64,000 nt of DNA, taken from Paludibacter sp. Lineage in GTDB: Bacteria > Bacteroidota > Bacteroidia > Bacteroidales > Paludibacteraceae. Below the pieces are notes generated by a model that searched no databases, was not told the origin of the DNA, and saw only the letters and a list, made by a program, of their open reading frames with translations. The translations under genes were made by a program, and so were the position numbers. Position 1 is the stretch's first letter; every line of letters begins with the position of its first letter. Positions 9,954 through 19,466 of the stretch are shown here, one piece after another. The stretch covers positions 62,001 to 126,000 of the forward strand of contig NZ_WASO01000015.1 of assembly GCF_009712605.1 (NCBI RefSeq), in the 5' to 3' direction.

Positions 9954-11474
9954 ATGAACAAATTTTGGTTGCTATGTTGCTTTTGTGTGTCTTGTTTCTA
10001 TTCTTTCGGTAGTCAAACACAGATCGAAAAATGGAAAGTCTTTGAGATCACCCTTCATGGTTCTGCTGCAGGAAATCCCTTTGTAGAAACCAAACTGACG
10101 GGGAGTTTTATCAACGGTAACGACACAATTTCCGTGCCGGGGTTTTATGATGGTGCCGGAATTTATAAGGTCAGGTTTATGCCTGCCAAAGAGGGGAAAT
10201 GGAACTACACAACCACCAGCAACGCAAAAAAGCTCAATGGCGTAAAAGGGTCTTTTGTTTGCACAGCGGCCCGAAATGGAAATCGCGGGCCGGTGGCAGT
10301 CAAGGACACGTTCTTTTTTGCTTATGCCGACGGCACTCCTTACCATCCGTTCGGAACAACCTGCTACGCCTGGGTTCATCAGGGCGACAGTCTGGCCGAC
10401 CTTACGCTCAAAACGTTATCCAAAGGCTATTTCAATAAGATGAGGATGTGTATCTTCCCTAAAAGTTACGACTGGAATAACAACGAACCTCCGCTTTATC
10501 CTTTCGAAGGAAAACCTTTGAAAGACTGGAACTACAGCAGGTTGAATCCAGCCTTTTTCCGGAATATCGAAAAGCGTATTCAGCAACTCGATTCTTTGGG
10601 CATCGAGGCCGATCTGATTGTTTTTCATCCTTACGATCGATGGAATTTCAGCAAGCTGGATCGGGCCACCGAGGATCTTTACATTAACTACATTATAGCC
10701 CGTTTTGCCGCCTATAAAAATGTGTGGTGGAGCATGGCCAATGAGTGGGATTTTATGGAGGCCAAAAAGCTGAGCGACTGGGATTATTATGTGGAACAAT
10801 TCGGAACGAAAGATAAGTTTCACCACCTGTTGGGCATTCACAACGGGGTGAAGTTTTATGACCATAGCAATCCCTATATCACACATGCATGCATTCAGGC
10901 CGAAGATACCTACCGGGCCAAAGAGTACCGGATGAAATACAAAAAACCGGTTATTTTTGACGAATGCCGCTACGAGGGTAACATTCCATGGTCGTGGGGA
11001 AACCTTACAGCTCAGTCTTTGACCGAAAAATTCTGGCGAGGTGTAACCAACGGTGGTTATGTTGGTCACGGAGAAACCTACGTTACAGAGAATCCTGTCA
11101 AATTGCCCGGTGAATCGTCGGACGTTTTATGGTGGTCGAAAGGAGGCATCTTGCGTGGCGAAAGTCCCGACCGGATAAAATTTCTACATGCTATCCTTGA
11201 CGCTGCTCCGTCCGATCTGCAACCGCTTCCGTTGTTTACGTGGATGCCTTTTTCCTGCGTTGGTATAACAGGAAAATATTACCTCGGCTATCTGAATGAT
11301 GCCCAACCCCGCAGCATTGTGATTGACCTGCCCACAACGTCGCAGTTTCATGTCGATGTGATCGACACATGGAACATGACTATCACCCCGATCAATAAAT
11401 TGTTTTCGGGACACAGCCTGATTGAACTGCCTGCGAAACCTTATATGGCAGTACGGATTATCAAACAACAATAA
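9954..11474 (+). CDS. Putative clan GH-A glycoside hydrolase (DUF5060 / DUF4038-type barrel / DUF5605)
   Basis: About 506 residues. I take the ATG at 9954 rather than the in-frame GTG at 9951. The signal peptide ends near SFGS (about 20). The N-terminal beta-domain (about 25-110, EKWKVFEITLHG) is DUF5060-like. The barrel from about 115 opens HPFGTTCYAWVHQG, as in DUF4038 and related apiosidase-like families. Glu264 in SMANEWDF (the NE motif) is the likely acid/base, and Glu337 in FDECRYEG the likely nucleophile. The C-terminal beta-domain is DUF5605-like. The substrate is not known to me. Position between alpha-galactosidase and beta-arabinofuranosidase genes suggests a side-chain sugar, but this is inference. 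Confidence 0.75.
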   Translation: MNKFWLLCCFCVSCFYSFGSQTQIEKWKVFEITLHGSAAGNPFVETKLTGSFINGNDTISVPGFYDGAGIYKVRFMPAKEGKWNYTTTSNAKKLNGVKGSFVCTAARNGNRGPVAVKDTFFFAYADGTPYHPFGTTCYAWVHQGDSLADLTLKTLSKGYFNKMRMCIFPKSYDWNNNEPPLYPFEGKPLKDWNYSRLNPAFFRNIEKRIQQLDSLGIEADLIVFHPYDRWNFSKLDRATEDLYINYIIARFAAYKNVWWSMANEWDFMEAKKLSDWDYYVEQFGTKDKFHHLLGIHNGVKFYDHSNPYITHACIQAEDTYRAKEYRMKYKKPVIFDECRYEGNIPWSWGNLTAQSLTEKFWRGVTNGGYVGHGETYVTENPVKLPGESSDVLWWSKGGILRGESPDRIKFLHAILDAAPSDLQPLPLFTWMPFSCVGITGKYYLGYLNDAQPRSIVIDLPTTSQFHVDVIDTWNMTITPINKLFSGHSLIELPAKPYMAVRIIKQQ

Positions 11475-11604
11475 ATACTGACAAATAATTACAAATGAAA
11501 CGAACATGTTGCGCCACAACTCCCAAGAGATTCCTGTGGCTATCGGGAAATAATTCCAGCAACGTGGAGTTCCATACTACCTTAAACGAAAAAATTATCA
11601 TAGT

Positions 11605-13998
11605 ATGAAAAAGCCCGTTTTAGCATCATTGCTTTTTTTCTGTTTCTTAGCGGCATCCGGTAATGCCTTTGCACAGACAAAACTATATCCCAACGAGTTC
11701 CCTTTGCGGGATGTAACCTTACTTGACGGTCCGTTCAAACATGCCCGCGATTTAAATATTCAGGTCTTGCTGAAATATGATGTTGATCGCTTGCTGGCCG
11801 GTTACAGGAAAGAAGCCGGACTACCCGCGAAAGCGAAGAGTTATGTCAACTGGGACGGCCTGGACGGACATGTGGGTGGCCATTACCTGTCGGCTTTAGC
11901 TATCAATTATGCTGCAACGGGCAATGCTGAATGCAAAAAACGGATGGACTACATGATTGCCGAGCTGAAAGCCTGTCAGGATGCAAATACCGCTAAAAAT
12001 AGCGATTGGGGCAAAGGGTACGTGGGAGCTGTTCCCAACAGTAAAGTCATCTGGAGCACATTTCAGAAAGGCGATTTTGCTGCTTTTCGTGCGGCATGGG
12101 TTCCCTGGTACAACGTGCATAAAATGTATGCCGGACTCCGGGATGCCTGGTTATATACCGGAAACGAGCAAGCTAAAACGATGTTCCTTAAGTTCTGTGA
12201 CTGGGCAATTGCGGTTACCGCATCGCTTTCCGAAACTCAGATGCAATCGATGCTCGATACCGAACACGGTGGCATGAATGAAGTGCTTGCCGATGCTTAT
12301 CAGATGACCCTCGATAAGAAATACCTCACTGCGGCGGAACGTTTCTCGCATAAAATGTTGCTCGATCCGATGTCGCAAAGCAAAGATAATCTGGACAACA
12401 AACACGCCAATACGCAGGTGCCGAAAGCAATTGGATTTGAACGGATAGGGGAGTTGAGCAACGATGCCACTTACCTGCAAGCCGGAAAATTCTTTTGGGA
12501 AACGGTAACTACGAACCGTACCCTTGCGTTCGGAGGAAACAGCCGTCGCGAGTTTTTCCCAAGCGTTGCTTCCTGCACCGATTTTGTGAACGATGTTGAA
12601 GGTCCCGAGTCGTGCAATTCGTACAACATGCTCAAACTCACCGAAGATCTTTTCCGCCTGCATCCGTCGGCGAACTACGCCGATTATTACGAACGAACCA
12701 TGTACAACCATATTCTTTCGACCCAACATCCCGATCACGGCGGATATGTCTATTTTACTCCGGCGCGTCCGCGTCACTACCGCGTCTATTCGGCTCCCAA
12801 CGAAGGAATGTGGTGCTGCGTGGGTAGCGGCATGGAAAATCACGGAAAATACGGACAGTTTATCTATACCCATCAACACGATTCACTGTTTGTGAACCTA
12901 TTTGTTGCTTCGGAACTGAACTGGAAGGAAAAAGGGTTGAAAATCAGACAAACGACCAGTTTCCCGAATGAAGAGAAAACGAAACTGACGGTTACTGCCG
13001 GAAACGCCCGTTTCAAACTGATGATCCGTTATCCTTACTGGGTGGCCGATGGTGCACTCAAAATAACGGTCAACGGGAAAGCGGTTGCTTATACCGCTCA
13101 TCCGTCGTCATATGTTGCTGTTGAACGGACATGGCAACAAGGGGATGTGGTAACGGTTGAACTTCCGATGCACAACTCTGTGGTACAATTGCCCAACGTA
13201 CCCAACTATATTGCCTTTATGCACGGTCCGATTGTGCTTGCTGCCAAAACCGGCACGAATGATCTTACCGGATTGGTGGCCGGAGACAGCCGTTGGGGTC
13301 ATATTGCCGGAGGTAAAAAAATGCCGTTGAACGAAGCTCCCGTTATTATTGAAGATAACGAGTCGACTTTGGCCGATAAAATTACTCCTGTAGCTGGAAA
13401 ACCGATGACATTCAGTTTATCGGGCATCAAAATGGCAAATAAGATTGATGCGCTGCTTGAACCATTCTACAAGATTCACGATGCACGCTACGAAATTTAC
13501 TGGATGCGTCTGTCTGACAGTCAGTATCGCTCTTATGCCGATTCGCTAGCTCAGGTAGAACAGCAAAAGCTGGCTTTGCAAAAGCGTACCGTGGACTTTG
13601 TCGCTCCGGGCGAACAGCAACCCGAGGCTGACCATTTTATTCAGAAAGAAAATTCCAATACAGGCAACAATCAGGACGAGTTTTGGCGTGATGCCCGCGA
13701 TGGTGGTTATTTCAGCTATCGCCTGAGCACCAACAAGGAGACGAATCTGAGCCTGTCAATCCGGTATTGGGGTAACGAAAGGGGACCGCGAAACTTCGAT
13801 ATTTATATCGACGATGTGAAGCTGACTTCGGAGAACCTCTCAGGCAAATGGAACAGCAATAAATTTCAGAACGTGGAATATCCAATTCCTGATGCTGCCG
13901 TTGCCGGGAAAGACTTTGTCAGAGTGAAGTTTGTTCCTCAACAAAAAAATATGACGGCATCCATCTATTATATCCGACTATTGAGAGAGTCGAAGTAA
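11605..13998 (+). CDS. GH127 beta-L-arabinofuranosidase (DUF1680 family)
   Basis: 797 residues with a signal peptide ending AFAQ (about 24). The (alpha/alpha)6 barrel carries family motifs LLDGPFKHARDLN, GLDGHVGGHYLSA, WVPWYNVHKMYAGL and NTQVPKAIGFER. The zinc/thiolate site is intact: Glu335 and Cys337 in PESCNSYNM, and Cys404/Cys405 in WCCVGSGMENHGKYG, where the first Cys is the expected nucleophile. A C-terminal beta-domain extends to about 665, followed by an extra beta-sandwich of about 120 residues. GH127 enzymes remove terminal beta-L-arabinofuranose. Beta-arabinofuranosyl groups are better known from extensins and pectin than from xylan, so this gene widens the locus beyond simple arabinoxylan. 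It sits 24 nt before a GH43. Confidence 0.93.
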   Translation: MKKPVLASLLFFCFLAASGNAFAQTKLYPNEFPLRDVTLLDGPFKHARDLNIQVLLKYDVDRLLAGYRKEAGLPAKAKSYVNWDGLDGHVGGHYLSALAINYAATGNAECKKRMDYMIAELKACQDANTAKNSDWGKGYVGAVPNSKVIWSTFQKGDFAAFRAAWVPWYNVHKMYAGLRDAWLYTGNEQAKTMFLKFCDWAIAVTASLSETQMQSMLDTEHGGMNEVLADAYQMTLDKKYLTAAERFSHKMLLDPMSQSKDNLDNKHANTQVPKAIGFERIGELSNDATYLQAGKFFWETVTTNRTLAFGGNSRREFFPSVASCTDFVNDVEGPESCNSYNMLKLTEDLFRLHPSANYADYYERTMYNHILSTQHPDHGGYVYFTPARPRHYRVYSAPNEGMWCCVGSGMENHGKYGQFIYTHQHDSLFVNLFVASELNWKEKGLKIRQTTSFPNEEKTKLTVTAGNARFKLMIRYPYWVADGALKITVNGKAVAYTAHPSSYVAVERTWQQGDVVTVELPMHNSVVQLPNVPNYIAFMHGPIVLAAKTGTNDLTGLVAGDSRWGHIAGGKKMPLNEAPVIIEDNESTLADKITPVAGKPMTFSLSGIKMANKIDALLEPFYKIHDARYEIYWMRLSDSQYRSYADSLAQVEQQKLALQKRTVDFVAPGEQQPEADHFIQKENSNTGNNQDEFWRDARDGGYFSYRLSTNKETNLSLSIRYWGNERGPRNFDIYIDDVKLTSENLSGKWNSNKFQNVEYPIPDAAVAGKDFVRVKFVPQQKNMTASIYYIRLLRESK

Positions 13999-14022
13999 AA
14001 TGATTTTATAGGAATATACGAC

Positions 14023-15612
14023 ATGAATAGAAAATGCTGTGTTTTATTGTTTTTGTTGATTTTTTGTGGTGTCGGAGCTCAACAAAAAGAAAGTACTCCG
14101 TTCACCAATCCAATGATGTGGGCCGATGTGCCCGATATGTCGATTGTAAGAACCAGTAATGATTTTTACCTGATAAGCACCACCATGCACCTGATGCCGG
14201 GAGCACCGGTAATGAAATCGAAAGATTTGGTGCACTGGGAAATTGCAAGTTACGTGTTCGATAAACTGACCGATACTCCGAGTTACGACCTGAATGGAGG
14301 AACCGTTTATGGTCGCGGACAGTGGGCATCGTCCATCCGTTATCACAACGGGAAATACTACGTGCTTTTCTCTCCAAACGATAAGCCGTTTCGGGCATAT
14401 ATTTATTCCACCACCGATCCGTCGAAGGATAAATGGCAATTGGTAACCCGTACACAACATTTTCACGACGCGTCTCTTTTCTTCGACGACGATGGTCGCG
14501 TCTATGTATTTTCGGGTACCGGTTCGTTGCGGGAGCTGAAAAGCGACCTCTCGGATGTAAAGCCGGATGGAGTGAACATGACCATTTTCAAACGCGATTC
14601 GGAAGAGACCGGTTTGTTGGAAGGAAGTCAGGTTATAAAGCACAATGGCAAATATTATCTGTTGATGATTTCGTGGCCTAATGGTAAGCCCCGCCGACAG
14701 GTTTGTTACCGGGGCGATAACATTACCGGGCCGTATGAAAAGAAGGTGATTTTACAGGATAATTTTGCCGGATTTCCTTATTGCGGTCAGGGATGTATTA
14801 CCGACGATACCAACGGCAACTGGTACGGACTGATTTTTCAGGATCGCAACGGGGTGGGGCGTGTACCGCTCCTGATGCCGGTTCGCTGGGTAGATGGATG
14901 GCCGATGCTGGGCGACGAAAATGGAAAAGTGCCTCTGAATTGGGCAACGCCATTGAAACCCTACGACAGTGGAAAACGCATTGTGGAAAGCGACGATTTT
15001 TCGGATAAAAAATTAAAAATCAACTGGCAGTGGAACCATAATCCGGTAGATGCAGCCTGGTCGCTGACCGAACGAAAAGGTTTTCTCCGATTAAAAACGA
15101 GCAGGGTAGTCGACAATCTGTTTGCAGCACCCAATAGCATTACGCAGCGTATGGAAGGACCTAAATGCAGCGGTGTGGTGTCGTTGGATGTGTCGAAAAT
15201 GAAAGACGGAGATGTTGCCGGATTCAGCGCCTTTAACGGCGATGCCGGTGTTTTATCGGTCGTCATGGGAGGTAATAAAAAATACCTGACAATGGCCGGA
15301 AATTCTGTGTCACTGGAGAATTCTACCAAAGCAATTAAAGGTGTGAAGGTAGACGAAAAAGCCCGTATTGAATTGACCAGAAAGGTTATCTATTTGCGTA
15401 TTGACGGCGACTTTAACCTGAACAAGGATTTGGCAACCTTCTATTACAGTTATGACAATAAAAACTGGCAGCCGATTGGTACGGAATACAAAATGATTTT
15501 CGATTATCGCCGGATGTTTATGGGGAGTAAATTTGCGATCTTCAATTATGCAACCAAAGCCCTTGGTGGCTATGTCGATGTGGATTTTTTCAATTACAAC
15601 AGGATACAATAA
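14023..15612 (+). CDS. GH43 (subfamily 12-like) arabinofuranosidase/xylosidase with C-terminal beta-sandwich
   Basis: 529 residues with a signal peptide (about 1-20). The propeller has base Asp38 in ADVPDMSIVR, a second Asp in FHDASLFFDDDG, and acid Glu in LLEGSQVIKHNGKYY. The C-terminal laminin-G-like sandwich (about 320-529, beginning DDFSDKKLKINWQWNHNP) is the GH43 C2 domain of subfamily-12-type beta-xylosidases and arabinofuranosidases. It is one of three paralogues of this architecture here (also at 19467 and 22053). It starts 24 nt after GH127 and ends 14 nt before GH29. Family is secure; substrate is not. Confidence 0.9.
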   Translation: MNRKCCVLLFLLIFCGVGAQQKESTPFTNPMMWADVPDMSIVRTSNDFYLISTTMHLMPGAPVMKSKDLVHWEIASYVFDKLTDTPSYDLNGGTVYGRGQWASSIRYHNGKYYVLFSPNDKPFRAYIYSTTDPSKDKWQLVTRTQHFHDASLFFDDDGRVYVFSGTGSLRELKSDLSDVKPDGVNMTIFKRDSEETGLLEGSQVIKHNGKYYLLMISWPNGKPRRQVCYRGDNITGPYEKKVILQDNFAGFPYCGQGCITDDTNGNWYGLIFQDRNGVGRVPLLMPVRWVDGWPMLGDENGKVPLNWATPLKPYDSGKRIVESDDFSDKKLKINWQWNHNPVDAAWSLTERKGFLRLKTSRVVDNLFAAPNSITQRMEGPKCSGVVSLDVSKMKDGDVAGFSAFNGDAGVLSVVMGGNKKYLTMAGNSVSLENSTKAIKGVKVDEKARIELTRKVIYLRIDGDFNLNKDLATFYYSYDNKNWQPIGTEYKMIFDYRRMFMGSKFAIFNYATKALGGYVDVDFFNYNRIQ

Positions 15613-15626
15613 AGATATATTATACC

Positions 15627-17261
15627 ATGAAAATCAAAGTTCTATTTATTGTTTTTGCCCTTTGTTGCGGTGCAGCTCAGGCACAGGAGTCGTACAGTTC
15701 TCCTGTTCGTTCGAACAATGAACCGGTAGCTCCGGGCAAATTCGAGCCAACGTGGCAATCGTTGTCGCAATATCAGACGCCCGAATGGTACCGAAATGCT
15801 AAATTCGGCATCTGGGCGCATTGGGGACCGCAATGCCAGCCGGGGCAGGGCGACTGGTATGCCCGCTCGATGTATAATGAGGGAAGTTATCAGTATAAAT
15901 GGCATGTAGAGCATTACGGGCATCCGTCGAAAGCCGGGTTCAAAGAGGTGATTAATAGCTGGAAGGCTGAAAACTGGGATCCTGAAAAATTAGTGGCTCT
16001 TTACAAGCGTGCCGGCGCTCAATACTTCTTTGCCATGGCTAACCATCACGATAACCTGGATATGTGGAACAGCAAATATCAGGAGTGGAATACGGTAAGG
16101 GTAGGTCCGCACAAAGATATTCTGGCCGGCTGGGCAAAGGCGGCTAAGGATAATCATTTGCCGTTTGGTTTGAGTGTCCATGCGGCTCATGCCTGGTCGT
16201 GGTACGAAGTGGCTCAACGATCCGATAAACAAGGTGAACTTGCAGGCGTTCCGTATGATGGCAAACTTACCAAAGCCGATGGAAAAGGAACGTGGTGGGA
16301 AGGTCTCGATCCGCAGGAATTGTATGCTCAAAACCATCCGTTGAGCGAAGGTAGCGACAATATCACTAAAATACATAGTCAATGGGATTGGGGCAATGGC
16401 GTTGCTATTCCGTCGCAGGAGTATTGCGAGAAATTTTACAACCGAACCGTCGACATGATTAATCAGTTTCATCCTGATTTGTTGTATTTCGATGATACAG
16501 CTTTGCCGCTTTATCCCGTCAGTGATGCCGGACTGAAAATTGCTGCTCATTTTTATAACAGCAATATGGCATTGCATAAAGGGAAGCTGGAAGCTGTTTT
16601 GTTTGGTAAAATATTGACAGATAACCAGAAGAAATGCATGGTTTGGGACGTGGAGCGCGGTGCTCCGGATAAAATACAGGATCTTCCCTGGCAAACCTGT
16701 TCGTGTATAGGCGACTGGCATTACAATACTTCTGTTTATGAAAACAATCGCTATAAATCGGCCAAAGATGTGATTCAGATGCTGATTGACGTGGTAAGTA
16801 AAAACGGTAACCTGCTTTTGAATGTCCCTGTGCGCGGCGACGGTACTATCGACGAAAAGGAAATTGCCGTGGTGGAAGGAATAGCAGCTTGGATGGACAT
16901 CAACAAGGAAAGTATTTTCGATACCCGTCCGTGGAAAATTTTTGGAGAAGGACCGGCTGCCGAAGCCAAAAATCCGATCAATGCACAGGGCTTTAACGAA
17001 GGAAAAATTAAATTTTCGGCCAAAGATATCCGGTTCAATCAAAATGGAAAGATTCTGTACGTAACGGTTATGGGAGCTCCGGATGCCAATGTGGTTGTTA
17101 AAAACCTGAAGACCGACGGACAAAACAAGATCAGGAAAATCGAATTGCTTGGCAGCAATGAGAAAATTAACTGGAACCAGAACTCCGAGGGCTTGACAAT
17201 CGGGAAACCGAACCGGATTCCGAATCCGATTGCTATTGTTTTCAAGGTTTACCAACAGTAA
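15627..17261 (+). CDS. GH29 alpha-L-fucosidase
   Basis: 544 residues with a signal peptide ending AQAQ (about 20). GH29 motifs: PEWYRNAKFGIWAHWG, AQYFFAMANHHDNLDMWNS, GLSVHAAHAWSWYE, and PDLLYFDDTALPLYP, which holds the nucleophile (Asp290, or Asp289). SKNGNLLLNVPVRGDG near the C-terminal end of the barrel is typical. A C-terminal beta-sandwich follows. The acid/base residue varies within GH29 and cannot be fixed by eye. Such enzymes remove alpha-L-fucose, and some tolerate alpha-L-galactose. With the GH95 at 36567 it suggests fucosylated or L-galactosylated side chains. Tight spacing (14 nt upstream, 40 nt downstream) supports an operon. Confidence 0.92.
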   Translation: MKIKVLFIVFALCCGAAQAQESYSSPVRSNNEPVAPGKFEPTWQSLSQYQTPEWYRNAKFGIWAHWGPQCQPGQGDWYARSMYNEGSYQYKWHVEHYGHPSKAGFKEVINSWKAENWDPEKLVALYKRAGAQYFFAMANHHDNLDMWNSKYQEWNTVRVGPHKDILAGWAKAAKDNHLPFGLSVHAAHAWSWYEVAQRSDKQGELAGVPYDGKLTKADGKGTWWEGLDPQELYAQNHPLSEGSDNITKIHSQWDWGNGVAIPSQEYCEKFYNRTVDMINQFHPDLLYFDDTALPLYPVSDAGLKIAAHFYNSNMALHKGKLEAVLFGKILTDNQKKCMVWDVERGAPDKIQDLPWQTCSCIGDWHYNTSVYENNRYKSAKDVIQMLIDVVSKNGNLLLNVPVRGDGTIDEKEIAVVEGIAAWMDINKESIFDTRPWKIFGEGPAAEAKNPINAQGFNEGKIKFSAKDIRFNQNGKILYVTVMGAPDANVVVKNLKTDGQNKIRKIELLGSNEKINWNQNSEGLTIGKPNRIPNPIAIVFKVYQQ

Positions 17262-17301
17262 CACTTCATATTAATATCAACACCAACACTTACTTCATTC
17301 G

Positions 17302-19272
17302 ATGAAAAACTTCAGATATCAACTATCCTGTGCTGTAATTATCCTTGCATGCTTGCTGTTTTCTACAACTTCGCAGGCTGCCAAAGGGGGTAAAAAAATC
17401 AGTTCCGATCTTTTCGGATTGTTTTTTGAGGACATCAACTACTCTGCCGATGGCGGGTTGTATGCAGAAATGGTACAGAACCGTTCGTTCGAATACAATC
17501 CTACCGAGCAGAAAACGTGGAATCCCTTTTCGTATTGGGAATATGTTGCTCCCGGATTTTCTTATGGCAGAATCAATGTAGAAACAGCTGCGCCCATCCA
17601 TCCCAACAATCCGCATTACGTGTTGCTGGATATCGAACATATAGGACATGAGGCAAAATATACAGGTATTTCGGGCGTGGGAATAAAGAATTCCGGTTTT
17701 GAGGGCATGGTAGTAAAGGCGGACGATAAGTATAATTTTTCTATGTTTGCCCGTCAGCTTGGAAACGAACCGGTGTCATTTACCATCTGTCTCCAAACAT
17801 TGAAAGGAAAAATTCTTGCACAGACGACCGTATCGGTGGCTGCTTCCGATTGGAAAAAATATACTGCAACTCTTACTCCCTCGGCGAATTGCGATACCGC
17901 CAATCTGGTCGTGTTGGCTACCAATACAGGAAAAGTGGGATTGGATATGATTTCGTTATTCCCGGAAAAAACATTTAAAAACCGTGAGAACGGAATGCGT
18001 GCCGATTTGGCACAAATGCTGGCCGATATGAAGCCTCGCTTTATCCGTTTCCCGGGTGGTTGTTTGGCGCATGGTGATGGATTAGGCAATATGTATCGTT
18101 GGAAAAACACCATCGGTCCGCTCGAAACCCGCAAGGAACAACGCAATATTTGGGGCTATAATCAAACTGCGGGGCTGGGCTATTACGAATATTTCCGTTT
18201 TTGTGAAGACATCGGTGCCAAACCTCTTCCCGTTTTGCCGGCAGCTGTAAGTTGTCAGAATTCGGGAGGTACATGGCAGGTAGGAGGAATCGGTCAAAAG
18301 GCGTTGCCGATGAACGAAATGCAGGAGTACATTCAGGAAGTGCTGGATCTGATTGAATGGGCAAATGGTCCTGCAACATCCGTCTGGGGAGCCAAACGTG
18401 CCGCTGCCGGTCATCCTGCTCCGTTCAATCTGCAGTATGTTGGCATTGGCAATGAGGATAAGATTACTCCCGAATTTGAAGAGCGTTTCAAAATGATCTT
18501 TGCAGCTGTCAAAGCAAAACATCCTGAGATTACGGTAGTGGGAACTGTAGGCCCGGCTCCCGATGGTGAAGACTTTACCAAAGGATGGAAGCTGGCTGAT
18601 GACCTGAAAATTCCTATTGTAGACGAACACTATTATACTAGTCCAGAATGGTTTATCTCTCATCAGCATCGTTATGATGCTTATAAACGCAATGCGACTG
18701 AGGTTTATCTGGGCGAATATGCTTCGTGGGGAAACAAACTGCGCAATGCGATCGCTGAGGCGGCGTATATGACTGCACTCGAACGAAATGGCGATGTAGT
18801 ACGCATGGCTTCGTATGCTCCTTTGCTGGCAAAAAAAGATTTTACACAGTGGAAAACCGACATGATCTTTTTTGACAATGTAAAGATCAATCCGACTCCG
18901 AATTACTATGTGCAGAAGATGTTCTCGGCCAATCAGGGCGATTATTATTTCGACAAAGTGATTGCGAAAGACGAAAAGGATGTGAATCTGGCGGCATCTT
19001 GTGTGCGTGACAGCAAAACCGGTGATGTCATATTGAAAATGGTCAACTTCGGAAGCGCTCCAAAATCGATGAAAATCAATTTGGGTCAGTTCGGAACGAT
19101 TATTCCGCAGGCCGAGCAGACAGTTTTGAGCGGGGATGCCAATGTCGAAAATACGTTTGATAATCCGCAAAATGTACTCCCGGTAGCATCGACGGTCAAG
19201 ATCGGAAAATCATTCCAATATTCGGCTCCGGCCATGTCATTAACTGTGGTTAGAATCAAAACAAAAAAATAA
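17302..19272 (+). CDS. GH51 alpha-L-arabinofuranosidase
   Basis: 656 residues with a signal peptide ending SQAA (about 27). The sequence opens with FGLFFEDINYSADGGLYAEMVQNRSFE, characteristic of GH51. A CBM4/9-like insert (about 85-215) precedes the barrel, with FIRFPGGCLAHGDG. The acid/base is Glu385 in YVGIGNEDK and the nucleophile Glu472 in VYLGEYASWG. The C-terminal domain is the standard alpha-L-arabinofuranosidase C-terminal sandwich. It removes alpha-L-arabinofuranosyl groups from arabinoxylan or arabinan oligosaccharides. Repeat copy 2 begins 13 bp after the stop, so the gene probably ends the long unit that starts at 5892. Confidence 0.95.
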   Translation: MKNFRYQLSCAVIILACLLFSTTSQAAKGGKKISSDLFGLFFEDINYSADGGLYAEMVQNRSFEYNPTEQKTWNPFSYWEYVAPGFSYGRINVETAAPIHPNNPHYVLLDIEHIGHEAKYTGISGVGIKNSGFEGMVVKADDKYNFSMFARQLGNEPVSFTICLQTLKGKILAQTTVSVAASDWKKYTATLTPSANCDTANLVVLATNTGKVGLDMISLFPEKTFKNRENGMRADLAQMLADMKPRFIRFPGGCLAHGDGLGNMYRWKNTIGPLETRKEQRNIWGYNQTAGLGYYEYFRFCEDIGAKPLPVLPAAVSCQNSGGTWQVGGIGQKALPMNEMQEYIQEVLDLIEWANGPATSVWGAKRAAAGHPAPFNLQYVGIGNEDKITPEFEERFKMIFAAVKAKHPEITVVGTVGPAPDGEDFTKGWKLADDLKIPIVDEHYYTSPEWFISHQHRYDAYKRNATEVYLGEYASWGNKLRNAIAEAAYMTALERNGDVVRMASYAPLLAKKDFTQWKTDMIFFDNVKINPTPNYYVQKMFSANQGDYYFDKVIAKDEKDVNLAASCVRDSKTGDVILKMVNFGSAPKSMKINLGQFGTIIPQAEQTVLSGDANVENTFDNPQNVLPVASTVKIGKSFQYSAPAMSLTVVRIKTKK

Positions 19273-19284
19273 ATCTTAATACCA

Positions 19285-19404
19285 GACCTCTCCTCCCAAC
19301 CTCCTCCCCCGAGGGGAGGAGGAGTAAGGCTGTAGGATTGTTAGAATTTAATTTATATTGCAGATTTTTCCCCTCTCTCTCTGGAGAGGGGTAGGGGAGA
19401 GGTC
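19285..19404 (+). repeat. Intergenic hairpin repeat, copy 2 (short form)
   Basis: 120 bp between terminal GACCTCTCC and GGAGAGGTC. The left hairpin is CCTCCTCCCC-CGA-GGGGAGGAGG. The right hairpin is CCCCTCTC...GAGAGGGG with a CTCTG loop. Its AT-rich centre (TTAGAATTTAATTTATATTGCAGATTT type) matches copy 3 rather than copies 1 and 4. It is placed 13 bp after the GH51 stop. Confidence 0.85.
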
Positions 19405-19466
19405 ATAGAGTGCAAACAGCTATACATTAATGTCTTAATTATCTAATTTATATAATCTTTATTGCC

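Noticed and set aside
15990-17264. Long minus-strand ORFs, such as those opposite GH29, GH51 (18082-19170) and GH9 (45047-46228)
   Set aside because: They lie fully antisense to well-supported enzyme genes, lack family motifs and follow from codon bias of the plus strand.
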